Assembly (NCBI GenBank): GCA_036498905.1
Contig: DASYER010000102.1
Span: 1 to 64,000, forward strand
Direction: 5' to 3'
DNA: 64,000 nucleotides
Source of the DNA: DAIDKA01 sp036498905
GTDB lineage: Bacteria > Pseudomonadota > Gammaproteobacteria > Steroidobacterales > Steroidobacteraceae
Under the pieces are notes generated by a model. That model searched no databases. It saw nothing but the letters and a program-made list of their open reading frames with translations, and was not told the origin of the DNA. Of this stretch, positions 8,548 through 17,284 are shown piece after piece (position 1 is the stretch's first letter; the number at the start of each line of letters is the position of its first letter). A program made the translations under genes and the position numbers.

Positions 8548-10227
8548 ATGATGACAAGGGCTGGAGCCTTCATCATTTTGTCGTGCGCCGTCGGTGTCGC
8601 CGTATGCACAGCACGCGCGCAGACTCCGTCACCTTCGAGCGATCCGTCGCAGGACACCTTCTCCCCTGGGCGGCCCGCATTCAAGGGGCCAACGGCCTCT
8701 GCCTCGGCACCCTCCTCTGAGCCGACAGCCGGGTCGCAGCCTGCTGCCACCGGGTCAGAGACAGAAGAGGTCACGGTCAATGGACATCGGCCGATATCGG
8801 TCCGCGAGGGCACGCGCTTCTACATCGAGACACAGATTCCCGACGCGATGGAGGTAAACATGGCCATTGCAACCGGCAGGGTGTGCGCGGACGAAAACCT
8901 GCCGATGCCCAAGCGACTCTCAAGTTGCGATATGGCGATCTGGAAGTTACGCGGCGCCTCGATGGAAAACAGGGAGCTCGCAACGATTTACGTGGCACGT
9001 GCTGGTGCACGTCAGCAAAGTGGCAATGACCCGGCGGCGATCGACGACTATAAAGCGGCCGCCAAGCTTGATCCATCAAGTCCGCGACCCTGGCTCGGCC
9101 TGGGAAATCTCTATGCGGCAAGGGGCGACTATTCGCACGCGTTGAGCAGCTACGACCGTGCCGTGACAATCGCGCCGGACGATCCGGTCATTTTCGATAA
9201 TCGCGGAGCTGCTCTGGAAAGACTTGGGCACCACGATGAGGCGCTGGCCTCTTTCAGTCGTGCCATCCGCCTTGATCCGAAGGATCTTTCCGCGTACTCG
9301 AACCGTGCAACGGTCTATCGCACCTCACAGCGCGAGGATCTGGCGATTGCGGATCTCACAGAGGTCATTCGCGCCGATTCCTCCAGCGGTCAGGCCTACT
9401 ACGACCGCGGGACGGCCTACGAACTCAGTGGCGACCTCGAGAAGGCAAAGGCCGACTATCGGGAAACGGTGCGCCGGATGCCATCCTTTGCGCCGGCGAC
9501 CGCGGCCCTCGGCAGACTCGATTCCAAGGATGATCCTGAACTTGCGCTGGCAGAATTCGGCGCGGCTATTCGGCTTGATCCGAAGTCTCCGGCACTCAGA
9601 GCTCGAGCTCTCCTGTACCTGTCGCTCGCGCAGCCAGAACGGGCACTGCCCGATCTCGATCGGGTGATCACGAACGACGGCTCTGATGCCATTGCGTGGG
9701 CGAACCGCGGCGTCGCAAAGTCGAGGCTGGGAGATGTGGCGGGCGCGATCGCCGACTGCAGCCGTGCCATAGAGCTTGCTCCGACGGTATTGAATCGAGT
9801 CAACCGGGGGAATGCGTATGCAACCTTGCATCGCGACGCTGAGGCGCTCGCCGATTTCGATATGGCACTGCAGATGGATCCAGGGGATCTCCCGGCTCTT
9901 TTAGGCCGGGCGAATGCAAACTATGCAAGCCGGCGGCTTGCTGCCAGCCTCGAAGACTACACTCGTGTCATCGCCTTGGACCCGCATGGTGCTTTGAATT
10001 ATTTCAAGCGCGGCAACATTCACCTCGACCTGAAGGAGTTCGGCCCCGCTCTCAGTGACTATTCGGAGAGTCTCAAGATCGATCCTAATCAGGCGGTAGT
10101 ACTGCTGAACCGCTCAATTGCCGCCGCACGCCTCGGACACAGACACGATGCGGCGCTGGACCAGGAACGGGCCCTGGCCCTGGATCCCTATATCCTGGAC
10201 GGCGGGCCCGACGCGCACAAGCGATGA
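8548..10227 (+). CDS. Secreted tetratricopeptide-repeat protein
   Basis: About 559 aa from the ATG at 8548, which has GAGAGG upstream and opens directly into a Sec signal peptide (AGAFIILSCAVGVAVCTARA). A low-complexity Pro/Ser/Ala linker follows, then about twelve TPR units such as AAIDDYKAAAKLDPSSPRPW, GDYSHALSSYDRAVTIAPDD and HHDEALASFSRAIRLDPKD. TPRs form a scaffold for protein contacts. Near residue 70 there is EEVTVNGHRP, which closely resembles the TonB-box/plug entry of TonB-dependent receptors. Ten bases separate it from fecR. I infer a periplasmic partner that replaces the receptor in this sigma/anti-sigma system. Confidence 0.85.
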   Translation: MMTRAGAFIILSCAVGVAVCTARAQTPSPSSDPSQDTFSPGRPAFKGPTASASAPSSEPTAGSQPAATGSETEEVTVNGHRPISVREGTRFYIETQIPDAMEVNMAIATGRVCADENLPMPKRLSSCDMAIWKLRGASMENRELATIYVARAGARQQSGNDPAAIDDYKAAAKLDPSSPRPWLGLGNLYAARGDYSHALSSYDRAVTIAPDDPVIFDNRGAALERLGHHDEALASFSRAIRLDPKDLSAYSNRATVYRTSQREDLAIADLTEVIRADSSSGQAYYDRGTAYELSGDLEKAKADYRETVRRMPSFAPATAALGRLDSKDDPELALAEFGAAIRLDPKSPALRARALLYLSLAQPERALPDLDRVITNDGSDAIAWANRGVAKSRLGDVAGAIADCSRAIELAPTVLNRVNRGNAYATLHRDAEALADFDMALQMDPGDLPALLGRANANYASRRLAASLEDYTRVIALDPHGALNYFKRGNIHLDLKEFGPALSDYSESLKIDPNQAVVLLNRSIAAARLGHRHDAALDQERALALDPYILDGGPDAHKR

Positions 10228-10240
10228 GAGGAGCAAGCAG

Positions 10241-11215
10241 ATGCGCCTGACTCAGATTTTCCTGCTCATTGCCCTGCTACGTGTCGGCACCAATGTGGCG
10301 AACGAGGTGCCGATGCGAGCCGCGCCGCCGCGAATCCCGTCTGAAAGGGGCGTCCAGGAGGTGCTCATCTCCTCTGACCATGCCGGTCCGGCACTGTGGA
10401 AAGTCACATCGGGGCCGCATTTGCTGTGGATCCTCGCTGCGCCGCCAACGCCGCTGCCCGCCGATTTTGACTGGCGAACGAATGAAGTCGAGGCTGCACT
10501 GGCCGGCGCGCAGGAAGTGATTCTGGACGGTGGTATCACCTTCAATTCGATAAAATCCGCCATACCACTGTCCGCCACAGCGTATCAGGACATGCGGATG
10601 ATTCCTGGTCAGCAAAACTCGTTGCAGGACGTGGTGTCCGCGGACCTATACCGCCGCTTCGAGACATTGAAGGATGCGCTGGCCGCAAACTATGACTCGA
10701 TGGAGCAACTACGCCCCTGGGCTGCCGGATTTGAGTTGCGCCGGCACGTGATGAAGACTCTGAGGCTTTCCGACACTACGGTTTCGGAGGCGGTCGTGCG
10801 TTTTGGCTGGAGGGCGACGGTAATCACCCTGTATACGTATGCCGATTACGCGGTGTTTGAGAGGAACAGCAAGAGCGGCCAAACGGTGTCCTGCCTGGAG
10901 GAAATCGTAGCGGAGCTTGAGACGGATCGTGACGATTGGCACAGACTCGGGCATGCCTGGGCCGTTGGTGATTTGGAAACGCTGCGGCAGGTTGTACGCA
11001 AACCGGATGCGTGCGTGCTAGATCTGTTCGACAACGACGCGCAAGCGCAGGACGCGACTGCCCACCATACCGCGCAGTGGCTGGCGGCAGCCGAGGCCGC
11101 CCTGAAGACCCGCAACTCGACGTTTGCGCTGGTGCCGACCGATGAGATTTTTGCACCTGACGGTTGGCTGGCGGCTCTTCGCGCGGCCGGCTACGATGTG
11201 CAGGAGCCTCACTAG
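10241..11215 (+). CDS. TraB/GumN-like protein with degenerate motifs
   Basis: About 324 aa with a signal peptide (MRLTQIFLLIALLRVGTNVA) and a GAGAGGAG ribosome-binding site before ATG 10241. The layout is that of the TraB/GumN family: ALWKVTSGPHLLWILA near the start, a helical middle with YRRFETLKDAL and VFERN, and a closing segment DGWLAALRAAGYDVQ. Canonical members have two GxxH-type motifs that form a presumed metal site. Here the first reads LWILAAPP and the second TDEIFAPDG, so both histidines seem lost. This may be an inactive, binding-only relative. It is the last gene of the sigma/FecR/TPR operon. Confidence 0.65.
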   Translation: MRLTQIFLLIALLRVGTNVANEVPMRAAPPRIPSERGVQEVLISSDHAGPALWKVTSGPHLLWILAAPPTPLPADFDWRTNEVEAALAGAQEVILDGGITFNSIKSAIPLSATAYQDMRMIPGQQNSLQDVVSADLYRRFETLKDALAANYDSMEQLRPWAAGFELRRHVMKTLRLSDTTVSEAVVRFGWRATVITLYTYADYAVFERNSKSGQTVSCLEEIVAELETDRDDWHRLGHAWAVGDLETLRQVVRKPDACVLDLFDNDAQAQDATAHHTAQWLAAAEAALKTRNSTFALVPTDEIFAPDGWLAALRAAGYDVQEPH

Positions 11216-11248
11216 CGGACGTTCCTGCCAGCTACGTATTGCGCAGTT

Positions 11249-12916
11249 TCAGGCCTTCTTTGCGCTCTGATACCCGGCCTGGAAGGTCGAATAGACCTTG
11301 TGCCGGGTGGTAATGAACTCGAGGAAGGCCGGCTGACCCTTCCTGGTTGCATCGATCGCCCGCACCAGCGCATGGGTCACCTGATCCGCGTCGGTGACCC
11401 GCTCCGCGTGAGCGCCCAGTGCAGTTGCCCAGTCCGCGTAGTGGCCGGAGATGTCCGTTGAATGATACTTCTGCGTGGAGATCTCCATATGCGGGATCTC
11501 CATGGCCATGGCGTGATTGTTGAAGAGGATTGTCAGGATGGGAATGCGATTGCGTACGGCTGTCTCGCAGTCCATGCCCGTCATGCCGATCGCGGCATCA
11601 CCCCAGACGTGGATGCACAGTTTCTGCGGGTGCGCGAGCTTCGCGCCCAGTGCGAGGCCGAGACCATAGCCCAGCTGCGTGGTCTTGCCCCAGCCGATGT
11701 AGCCCAGCGGTGCCGTGGGCTTCCAGAACGGTGAGAGCTCATCGCGCGGACTGCCCGCATCGTGTGTGATGATGGTGTTGTCCATATCCACGGTCTGCAT
11801 CAAATCCCAGATCACCCGATACGGTGAGAGCGGCTTGTCGTCGCTGGTCAACAGTGGCATCCACTCGGCAAGCCAGGCCTCGTGCTGTTGCTTCAGCTGC
11901 GCGGCGCGTGCCTGGAGCAGGCCGCGCGGCTTGCCTCCCAGCCGGTCCTTGATCGCCTCGTGCAGCATGGCGAGGGTGAGTTTCGCATCGCCGACCAGAG
12001 GATGATCGGTCGGAATGTTCTTGTTGATCTCCATCGGGTCGACGGTGTTGTGGATAAATACCTTGTCCTTCGTCGGGAAGTGGATGCCGAAGCCGGTCGC
12101 CGTGAAACTCACGCCGACGCCAAACACGACATCCGCGTCCTGGACGTGCTGGAACACCGGCCGCGGCATTGATACGCCGCCCGAGCCGAGCGCGAGCGGA
12201 TGGGTCTCGGGGATGCTGCTCTTGCCCTCGAGACTGGTGCAGATCGGAGCCTCGAGCAGATCCACGACTTGGCGCAGTTCATCCCAACCCTTGGCGTAGT
12301 GAACGCCCTGGCCGGCGTATATGAGCGGCCGCTTGGCGTTGATGAGCACCTCGGCAGCGGCATCGATCGCGGCGGCATCCGGCGCAAAACGAGCCCGTTT
12401 GACGGGCTTGTAGTCAAGCTGCCCTGGAACCTCCTGATTCCACATATCCCCGGGGACCTCCAGAAGCACAGGTCCGGGCCGGCCGTTGCGCGCCATGGTG
12501 AACGCGCGGCGCATGGCAGGAACAATCAGCTCCGGCGTCATGATCAGCTCGCAGGTCTTGGTGATGTGCTGATAGTTCAGGGTCGCGTTGAAATTCGGCC
12601 TCACGAAGCTGGTCTCGCGCGGATAGCCGCCGGGCATCACGACGAGCGGCACGCCCTCCGACCATGCTTGGGCCACGGCGCCGAAGGAGTTCTCGCATCC
12701 GGGACCCACCTGCATGCAGAAGACTCCAACCTTCTCGCCTGAAGTCTGCCGGCTGATGCAATCGGCCATGTGCAGACCGATGCGCTCCTGCCGTACGATG
12801 ATCGGGCGAACCCCGATCGCAGCGCACGACTCGGTAAGCGGATTGAGTGGATAGGCAAGAAGGTAGTCGTTACCTTCGCGCTTGATAATTTCGGCGGCAA
12901 CTTGTGCTACGTTCAT
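11249..12916 (-). CDS. Thiamine-diphosphate-dependent enzyme (acetolactate synthase / oxalyl-CoA decarboxylase-like)
   Basis: About 555 aa from ATG 12916 (GGAGA upstream; the frame extends further but without similarity). The order is typical of the ThDP decarboxylase/ligase superfamily. The N-terminal pyrimidine-binding domain carries the activating Glu in VRQERIGLHMAD and the GPG motif in MQVGPGCENSFGA. The central domain has INAKRPLIYAGQGVHYA. The C-terminal pyrophosphate domain has GDAAIGMTGMDCETAVRNR followed by ILFNNHAM, the GD...N cofactor motif. The precise reaction cannot be decided. Acetolactate synthase, oxalyl-CoA decarboxylase, benzoylformate decarboxylase and 2-hydroxyacyl-CoA lyase are all possible. 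It is convergent with the TraB-like gene. The 299 bases between it and the divergent SMP-30 gene hold no feature I can support. Confidence 0.85.
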   Translation of the reverse strand: MNVAQVAAEIIKREGNDYLLAYPLNPLTESCAAIGVRPIIVRQERIGLHMADCISRQTSGEKVGVFCMQVGPGCENSFGAVAQAWSEGVPLVVMPGGYPRETSFVRPNFNATLNYQHITKTCELIMTPELIVPAMRRAFTMARNGRPGPVLLEVPGDMWNQEVPGQLDYKPVKRARFAPDAAAIDAAAEVLINAKRPLIYAGQGVHYAKGWDELRQVVDLLEAPICTSLEGKSSIPETHPLALGSGGVSMPRPVFQHVQDADVVFGVGVSFTATGFGIHFPTKDKVFIHNTVDPMEINKNIPTDHPLVGDAKLTLAMLHEAIKDRLGGKPRGLLQARAAQLKQQHEAWLAEWMPLLTSDDKPLSPYRVIWDLMQTVDMDNTIITHDAGSPRDELSPFWKPTAPLGYIGWGKTTQLGYGLGLALGAKLAHPQKLCIHVWGDAAIGMTGMDCETAVRNRIPILTILFNNHAMAMEIPHMEISTQKYHSTDISGHYADWATALGAHAERVTDADQVTHALVRAIDATRKGQPAFLEFITTRHKVYSTFQAGYQSAKKA

Positions 12917-13215
12917 CAGGCATCTCCATAGAGCGAAGATCGCCACAAAACTCTGCACCGGAAATTCTGCCACGATAACGTGCGCCGGTGCCTATAAACA
13001 CTTTTTGCGCACAGGCACGACACCGTAAGTTTCGGCAAACACGGTATTTTGTGCTGAATCTACACCTTCGGCGTGGCCTCTCCATCGCGTTCCGCGCATC
13101 TGATTCGGCACCAATTGCACCGGCGACTGTCCGCTTGCGCTGCTTTCGAGTAGATTGGACGCCCCACGGCAGGTTGATCGAAAAATAAACGCTGGGATTG
13201 AGGGAGACCAAGGAC

Positions 13216-14337
13216 ATGCGATCTTCATACTTGATAGCGATCTCGCTGTATCTGGCAGGTGCCACCGTGGCACTGGCACAGGCACCCCAGAGGACCGAGG
13301 GTCCAGGATTGAAGGCACAGGAGGACTCGCGCTACAAGGCCGAGATCGCCATGTGCATGAAGCATCACCCGGCCATCCGTGCCCCCGCCGCCGCGCCGAC
13401 TCCCGCCGCACCGGCAGGTCCTGCGCCCTACGAGGCACCCGCGCATGTGCAGGCCATCCCCGATGTCATTGCGGCGGGCGAGCAGTGGCGCTCGGTGTGG
13501 AACGAAACGGGCAACAACGCCGATGGCATCGTCGGTACCGCCGATGGGGTGTTGGTCGCGCAGCAGGACAGCAGCGACGTTGTGCTCGTCAATGATTCCG
13601 GGCATGCGAAAGTTGCCTATAAGGATACGAATACCGGCGGGGCGGTGTCGATCGACAAACGGGGTCAGACCTTCATCGTCGAGCGCGGCCTGCATCAGTC
13701 GATCTGGGAACTCGCGCCCGAGCACAAAATGCTCGCCGACACGATCGACGGCGACTCGCTCGATTGTCTTGGTAGCGGTGGCCTCAATGATGTGACGGCC
13801 GCGGCCAACGGCGGCGTGTACTTCACCCTTGGGGATCTATATTACGTTTCGCCGCGCGGCACCATCACTCGCCAGGGCGATGTCAGCGGTACCAACGGCA
13901 TCATCCTCAGTCCCGATGAGAAGCATTTGTACGTGACCAGCGGAGGCTTCGGCAAACCTGGCACCCTCGTGGTCTTCGACGTTCAGCCCGATGGCATGCT
14001 GATGAACCAGAGGACCTTTGCGCATCTTACCGGCGGGGGCGATGGCAGCGCGGTCGACTCCCAGGGCCGCATTTATGTCAGCAGCAGTACGGTGATCAAT
14101 GTGATCTCACCTGAGGACGGTCACCTCCTCGGCGTCATCCCTGTGCCTAAGGGTGACGATGTGATCAGCCTGAGCTTCGGCGGTCCCGGCAAGCACACGT
14201 TGTATGGGGTGGCGCTCAATCACAAATACGCCAAGGGCGGCTCCGGGCTGCCGAGCGACCATGTAATGGGCGGTCAGGGCGGCGAACTGATCGCGATCCG
14301 GATGATTGCGCGGGGCTACGCGGGCCGCGCGAAATAG
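13216..14337 (+). CDS. Secreted SMP-30/gluconolactonase-like beta-propeller protein
   Basis: About 373 aa from ATG 13216, with AGGGAGACCAAGGAC just upstream and an immediate signal peptide (SSYLIAISLYLAGATVALAQ). An unusual Cys- and Pro/Ala-rich linker (CMKHHPAIRAPAAAPTPAA) precedes a propeller domain. Repeated strands such as NADGIVGTADGVLVAQQDSS, GGLNDVTAAANGGVYFTLGD and TNGIILSPDEKHLYVTSG match the SMP-30 family, in which Glu, Asn and Asp ligands hold a divalent metal that opens lactones. The NDV and SPDEKHLYV motifs are the expected ligand regions. Lactonase activity is plausible; the substrate is unknown. Confidence 0.8.
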   Translation: MRSSYLIAISLYLAGATVALAQAPQRTEGPGLKAQEDSRYKAEIAMCMKHHPAIRAPAAAPTPAAPAGPAPYEAPAHVQAIPDVIAAGEQWRSVWNETGNNADGIVGTADGVLVAQQDSSDVVLVNDSGHAKVAYKDTNTGGAVSIDKRGQTFIVERGLHQSIWELAPEHKMLADTIDGDSLDCLGSGGLNDVTAAANGGVYFTLGDLYYVSPRGTITRQGDVSGTNGIILSPDEKHLYVTSGGFGKPGTLVVFDVQPDGMLMNQRTFAHLTGGGDGSAVDSQGRIYVSSSTVINVISPEDGHLLGVIPVPKGDDVISLSFGGPGKHTLYGVALNHKYAKGGSGLPSDHVMGGQGGELIAIRMIARGYAGRAK

Positions 14338-14347
14338 CGCTACCGGG

Positions 14348-14368
14348 GGCCTGCCGTTATGGCAGGCC
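14348..14368. terminator. Hairpin between convergent genes, possible bidirectional terminator
   Basis: GGCCTGCC at 14348-14355 and GGCAGGCC at 14361-14368 form a perfect 8-bp stem with the 5-nt loop GTTAT. It lies between the stop of the SMP-30 gene (14337) and includes the stop codon of the quinoprotein gene (14357). Position and symmetry suit a shared terminator, but neither side has a T-tract. Confidence 0.5.
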
Positions 14369-15994
14369 GTAGATGAGGATGCGGCTGTGGTCGGCTGACC
14401 CCGCCCACGCCAATGACTTCATGCCGGACGCAATGCCCAGCAGTTCGTGGCCGCCCGCACGGTACACCACCAGTCCGCCGCCGATCGACTGGTCGGTGCT
14501 GATCTGCCACAGCACAAGGCCGCTGTGCTGATCGAGCGCAAAGACATCTCCGCCCAGGTCCGCGGTGAAAACCAGATCACCGCCGGTCGGCGTGACGCCG
14601 GCAAGAATCGGATGAGGCGCCTTGAATTTCCAGCGCACGCGGCCATTTTCGGCATTGAACGCGGTGAGCCATCCGCGCGCCGAGGCCGCGGGGTCGATCA
14701 TCTCCTGCATCGCACCGGAGCTGCCGAACCAAACCTCCCCGGTGGCCGGCACGGTAAGCTCGCGCACCAGCTGCACGTGCGCACACTGGTCGACCGCGCC
14801 GACAAAGAGTGAATTGCTCGTGGGACTGAAGGCCGCGCCGTTCCATTCGACGCCTCCGCCCATGCCCGGACAGAAATGCACCGGCTGATCGCGCGAGAGC
14901 GGCACATCCGCGTTCTCGCGCGTGGTCGTCGCGGTCTGCGACAGCAGCGGAATGAGCGGCGCCTTATCGCCCGGCGGGGGCGCCGAGCGCCCGATTCGCG
15001 AGCGGTCGAGAATCGACAGCAGTCCATCCTTGTTCGCCGAGGCGATAATCTTGCGCCCTGAGCGGGTGGTGACCAGCGTCGGCGCACTGTCGACATCCCA
15101 ATCGTGGCTGTCGTGCTTGACCAGCTGATTGTAGCCGAGCATGCGGCCGCTGGCGGCATCGAGCGCGATCACCGAGTCCGCGTACAGGTCCTCGCCGGTG
15201 CGATCGAGCGTGTCGAAATCCGGCGCGGGATTCCCCGCCGGTACGTAGAGAATGCCCTGCGCCGTATCGAGCGCAAAGGAGGTCCAGAAGGCACCGCCGG
15301 AGACCGGCAGATGCGCATTGGTCCAGGTGCCGCGTGCAGGCCCTTGCTTGGGCACTACGTCAAAACTCCAGATCAGATGCCCATCACGGGCATCGAGTGC
15401 GTAGGCATGTCCGGTGACACCGACGGTATCGCCCCCGGCGTTGCCGATGTATATCCGGCCGTTTGCGGCGATCGGCGCCATCGGGATGGAGATGCCGGGT
15501 CCCTGCACCGGAAGGGCTCGGTCCCAAAGAACGTGACCGTCCGCGGCATCAAGGGCGATCACATGCGCATCGGCGGTGCCGCGGTACAGACGCCCGTCGA
15601 GGTAGGCAAAGCCGCGGTTGACCGCGAGGCCCGGTGGCCCGGCACTCTTGGTGTGGTGGCTCCATTTCTCGCGGCAGGTTGATGCGTCGATGGCGTACGA
15701 GCCCTCGAATGTCGTGAAGTACATGGTCCCGCCGACGACCAGCGGCCCGGTCTGGAAGGCGACCACTTCCGGAAGAGTGAATACGCAGCGCAATGCGAGC
15801 TGACCGACATTCGTCGTGGTGATTTCCGCCAGCGGCGAGTACCGATCGCCCGCGAGCGTCCGGTTGTACGCGGGCCAGTCGGCCAAGGGCGTCTCGGGTG
15901 ATGCGGCAGCCGCGACCCGGGTGCAGGCGATGAGCGCAGTGAGCACCACGGTGAACCGACGACAGCGATGCAAGATGGGCGCCATGGCAGACAT
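14357..15994 (-). CDS. Secreted PQQ-binding quinoprotein dehydrogenase-like protein
   Basis: About 545 aa with a signal peptide (HRCRRFTVVLTALIACTRVA). It begins WPAYNRTLAGDRYSPLAEIT, the standard opening of quinoprotein alcohol/glucose dehydrogenases. It is an eight-bladed propeller with tryptophan-docking repeats, for example GRVRWKFKAPHPILAGVTPT and DQHSGLVLWQISTDQ. The segment HDSHDWDVDSAPTL corresponds to the active-site Asp region of PQQ alcohol dehydrogenases. There is no CxxCH, so no fused cytochrome, and no vicinal Cys-Cys pair was seen. It probably oxidises an alcohol or sugar in the periplasm with an external acceptor. Start is 15994 or 15985. It lies 4 bases after the amidohydrolase stop, at the end of the wrbA run. 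Confidence 0.85.
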   Translation of the reverse strand: MSAMAPILHRCRRFTVVLTALIACTRVAAAASPETPLADWPAYNRTLAGDRYSPLAEITTTNVGQLALRCVFTLPEVVAFQTGPLVVGGTMYFTTFEGSYAIDASTCREKWSHHTKSAGPPGLAVNRGFAYLDGRLYRGTADAHVIALDAADGHVLWDRALPVQGPGISIPMAPIAANGRIYIGNAGGDTVGVTGHAYALDARDGHLIWSFDVVPKQGPARGTWTNAHLPVSGGAFWTSFALDTAQGILYVPAGNPAPDFDTLDRTGEDLYADSVIALDAASGRMLGYNQLVKHDSHDWDVDSAPTLVTTRSGRKIIASANKDGLLSILDRSRIGRSAPPPGDKAPLIPLLSQTATTTRENADVPLSRDQPVHFCPGMGGGVEWNGAAFSPTSNSLFVGAVDQCAHVQLVRELTVPATGEVWFGSSGAMQEMIDPAASARGWLTAFNAENGRVRWKFKAPHPILAGVTPTGGDLVFTADLGGDVFALDQHSGLVLWQISTDQSIGGGLVVYRAGGHELLGIASGMKSLAWAGSADHSRILIYGLP

Positions 15995-15998
15995 CCGG

Positions 15999-17258
15999 CT
16001 AGGTCTGCGGCTTGTCCATCGGCTTACCGGCATTAGGCTTACCGCGCTTATCCAGAACAACTACGCCGTCCTTGATCACCACTTCGGTGGTCATGAAATT
16101 CCAGTAGCCCACCAGGGGATTGCCCCCAAGCACAATGATGTCGGCGATTTTGCCCGGCTGGATCGTGCCGAGGTCCTTGCCCCGATCAATGAACTCGGCC
16201 GAGTTGCGGCCCATGATCTGGATGATGTCCAAGGGGGAGAAGGCCACGTTGAGCGTCTTCAGCTCCTGGTTCAGGGCAGCCGTGGCATTGAAGTTGGTAT
16301 CGGTGCAGTAGCCGTATGTGACACCGTGATCGAACAGCGTGCGGCCATTGATCGGCAGCAGGCCGCCCTCGCGACCCTGACCCTCGTTGCTGACGATGCC
16401 TTGTGGCCAAGGCTTGCCGTCACGAAAGGTCGGCTTGTTGTCATGGTTGAAGACATCGAATACGGGCGGTCCGAAGCCCGTACACGAGGACACCATGGCC
16501 CCGGCTGCCTTGACGTCATCCGCCTGCGCCTCGGTCAACCATTCGAAATGGGGCGTGTGGATCAGCTTCTTGCCACCGATGGACACCGCAGCAATCATGT
16601 TTACCGGGCTGACGGCATGAATCTGCACCGGGAAACTGCTCTTCGCCGCCTCATCGAGCGCGACAGTCAGGTTGTGCGTCTCCTTCAGCGTAGGGGGTGC
16701 CGGCGGTGGATTTTGGGGGTAGATGACCTCGGCAATCGAATCATAGCCGGCGGCCTTGGCGGCACGGATGGCGCTGCGCACCTCCTCATCGCTGTTCATC
16801 CGACCAATCGGGATCCGGTCCGCGGCAAGAATGTGCGGGCCACGGATTTCGCCGCGCTCGACACGACGCTTCAGCTCCAGAATGGCAGTGTTGTCGTCGC
16901 CACCGGCCTGCACGGTCGTGAATCCGGCCTCGAGCAGCTCGCGCATCCGATCGACGGCCTGTTCGGTGAAGTAGCGATCTGGAGGACCGTATATCAGGTG
17001 CCGATGGACGTCGATGAAGCCCGCCATCACCGTCATGCCGGTTGCATTGATCCGCACGCTGCCCTTGGCCGCCGTGGAGGTCTCACCCGGCGTCACCGCT
17101 GCGATCCTGCCGTCCTTCACCACCACTGCGCCCTTCTCGATCACCTGGCCATCACCGACGATGATGCGCGCATTGGAGATCACGAGGTTCTGCGCCGCCG
17201 CCGTGCCGGCGCCGAATCCCGTGACGAGCAAAGCCGAAGCTATCGCAATGAGCCGCAT
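15999..17258 (-). CDS. Secreted amidohydrolase-family metal-dependent hydrolase
   Basis: 419 aa with a signal peptide (LIAIASALLVTGFGAGTAAA), then the imidazolonepropionase/prolidase-like amidohydrolase fold. The metal motif is FIDVHRHL (HxH) near residue 85. Later candidates are the His in PVQIHAVSP and in LIHTPHFEW, and the Asp in YGYCTDTNF. The C-terminal composite beta domain reads LGTIQPGKIADIIVLGGNPL. Family members hydrolyse cyclic amides, dipeptides and lactones, and the substrate here is unknown. It is 26 bases downstream of the unknown secreted protein and 4 bases ahead of the quinoprotein, so almost certainly co-transcribed with them. Confidence 0.85.
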   Translation of the reverse strand: MRLIAIASALLVTGFGAGTAAAQNLVISNARIIVGDGQVIEKGAVVVKDGRIAAVTPGETSTAAKGSVRINATGMTVMAGFIDVHRHLIYGPPDRYFTEQAVDRMRELLEAGFTTVQAGGDDNTAILELKRRVERGEIRGPHILAADRIPIGRMNSDEEVRSAIRAAKAAGYDSIAEVIYPQNPPPAPPTLKETHNLTVALDEAAKSSFPVQIHAVSPVNMIAAVSIGGKKLIHTPHFEWLTEAQADDVKAAGAMVSSCTGFGPPVFDVFNHDNKPTFRDGKPWPQGIVSNEGQGREGGLLPINGRTLFDHGVTYGYCTDTNFNATAALNQELKTLNVAFSPLDIIQIMGRNSAEFIDRGKDLGTIQPGKIADIIVLGGNPLVGYWNFMTTEVVIKDGVVVLDKRGKPNAGKPMDKPQT

Positions 17259-17284
17259 GGTGAGAACCTACCCCTTGATACGGC

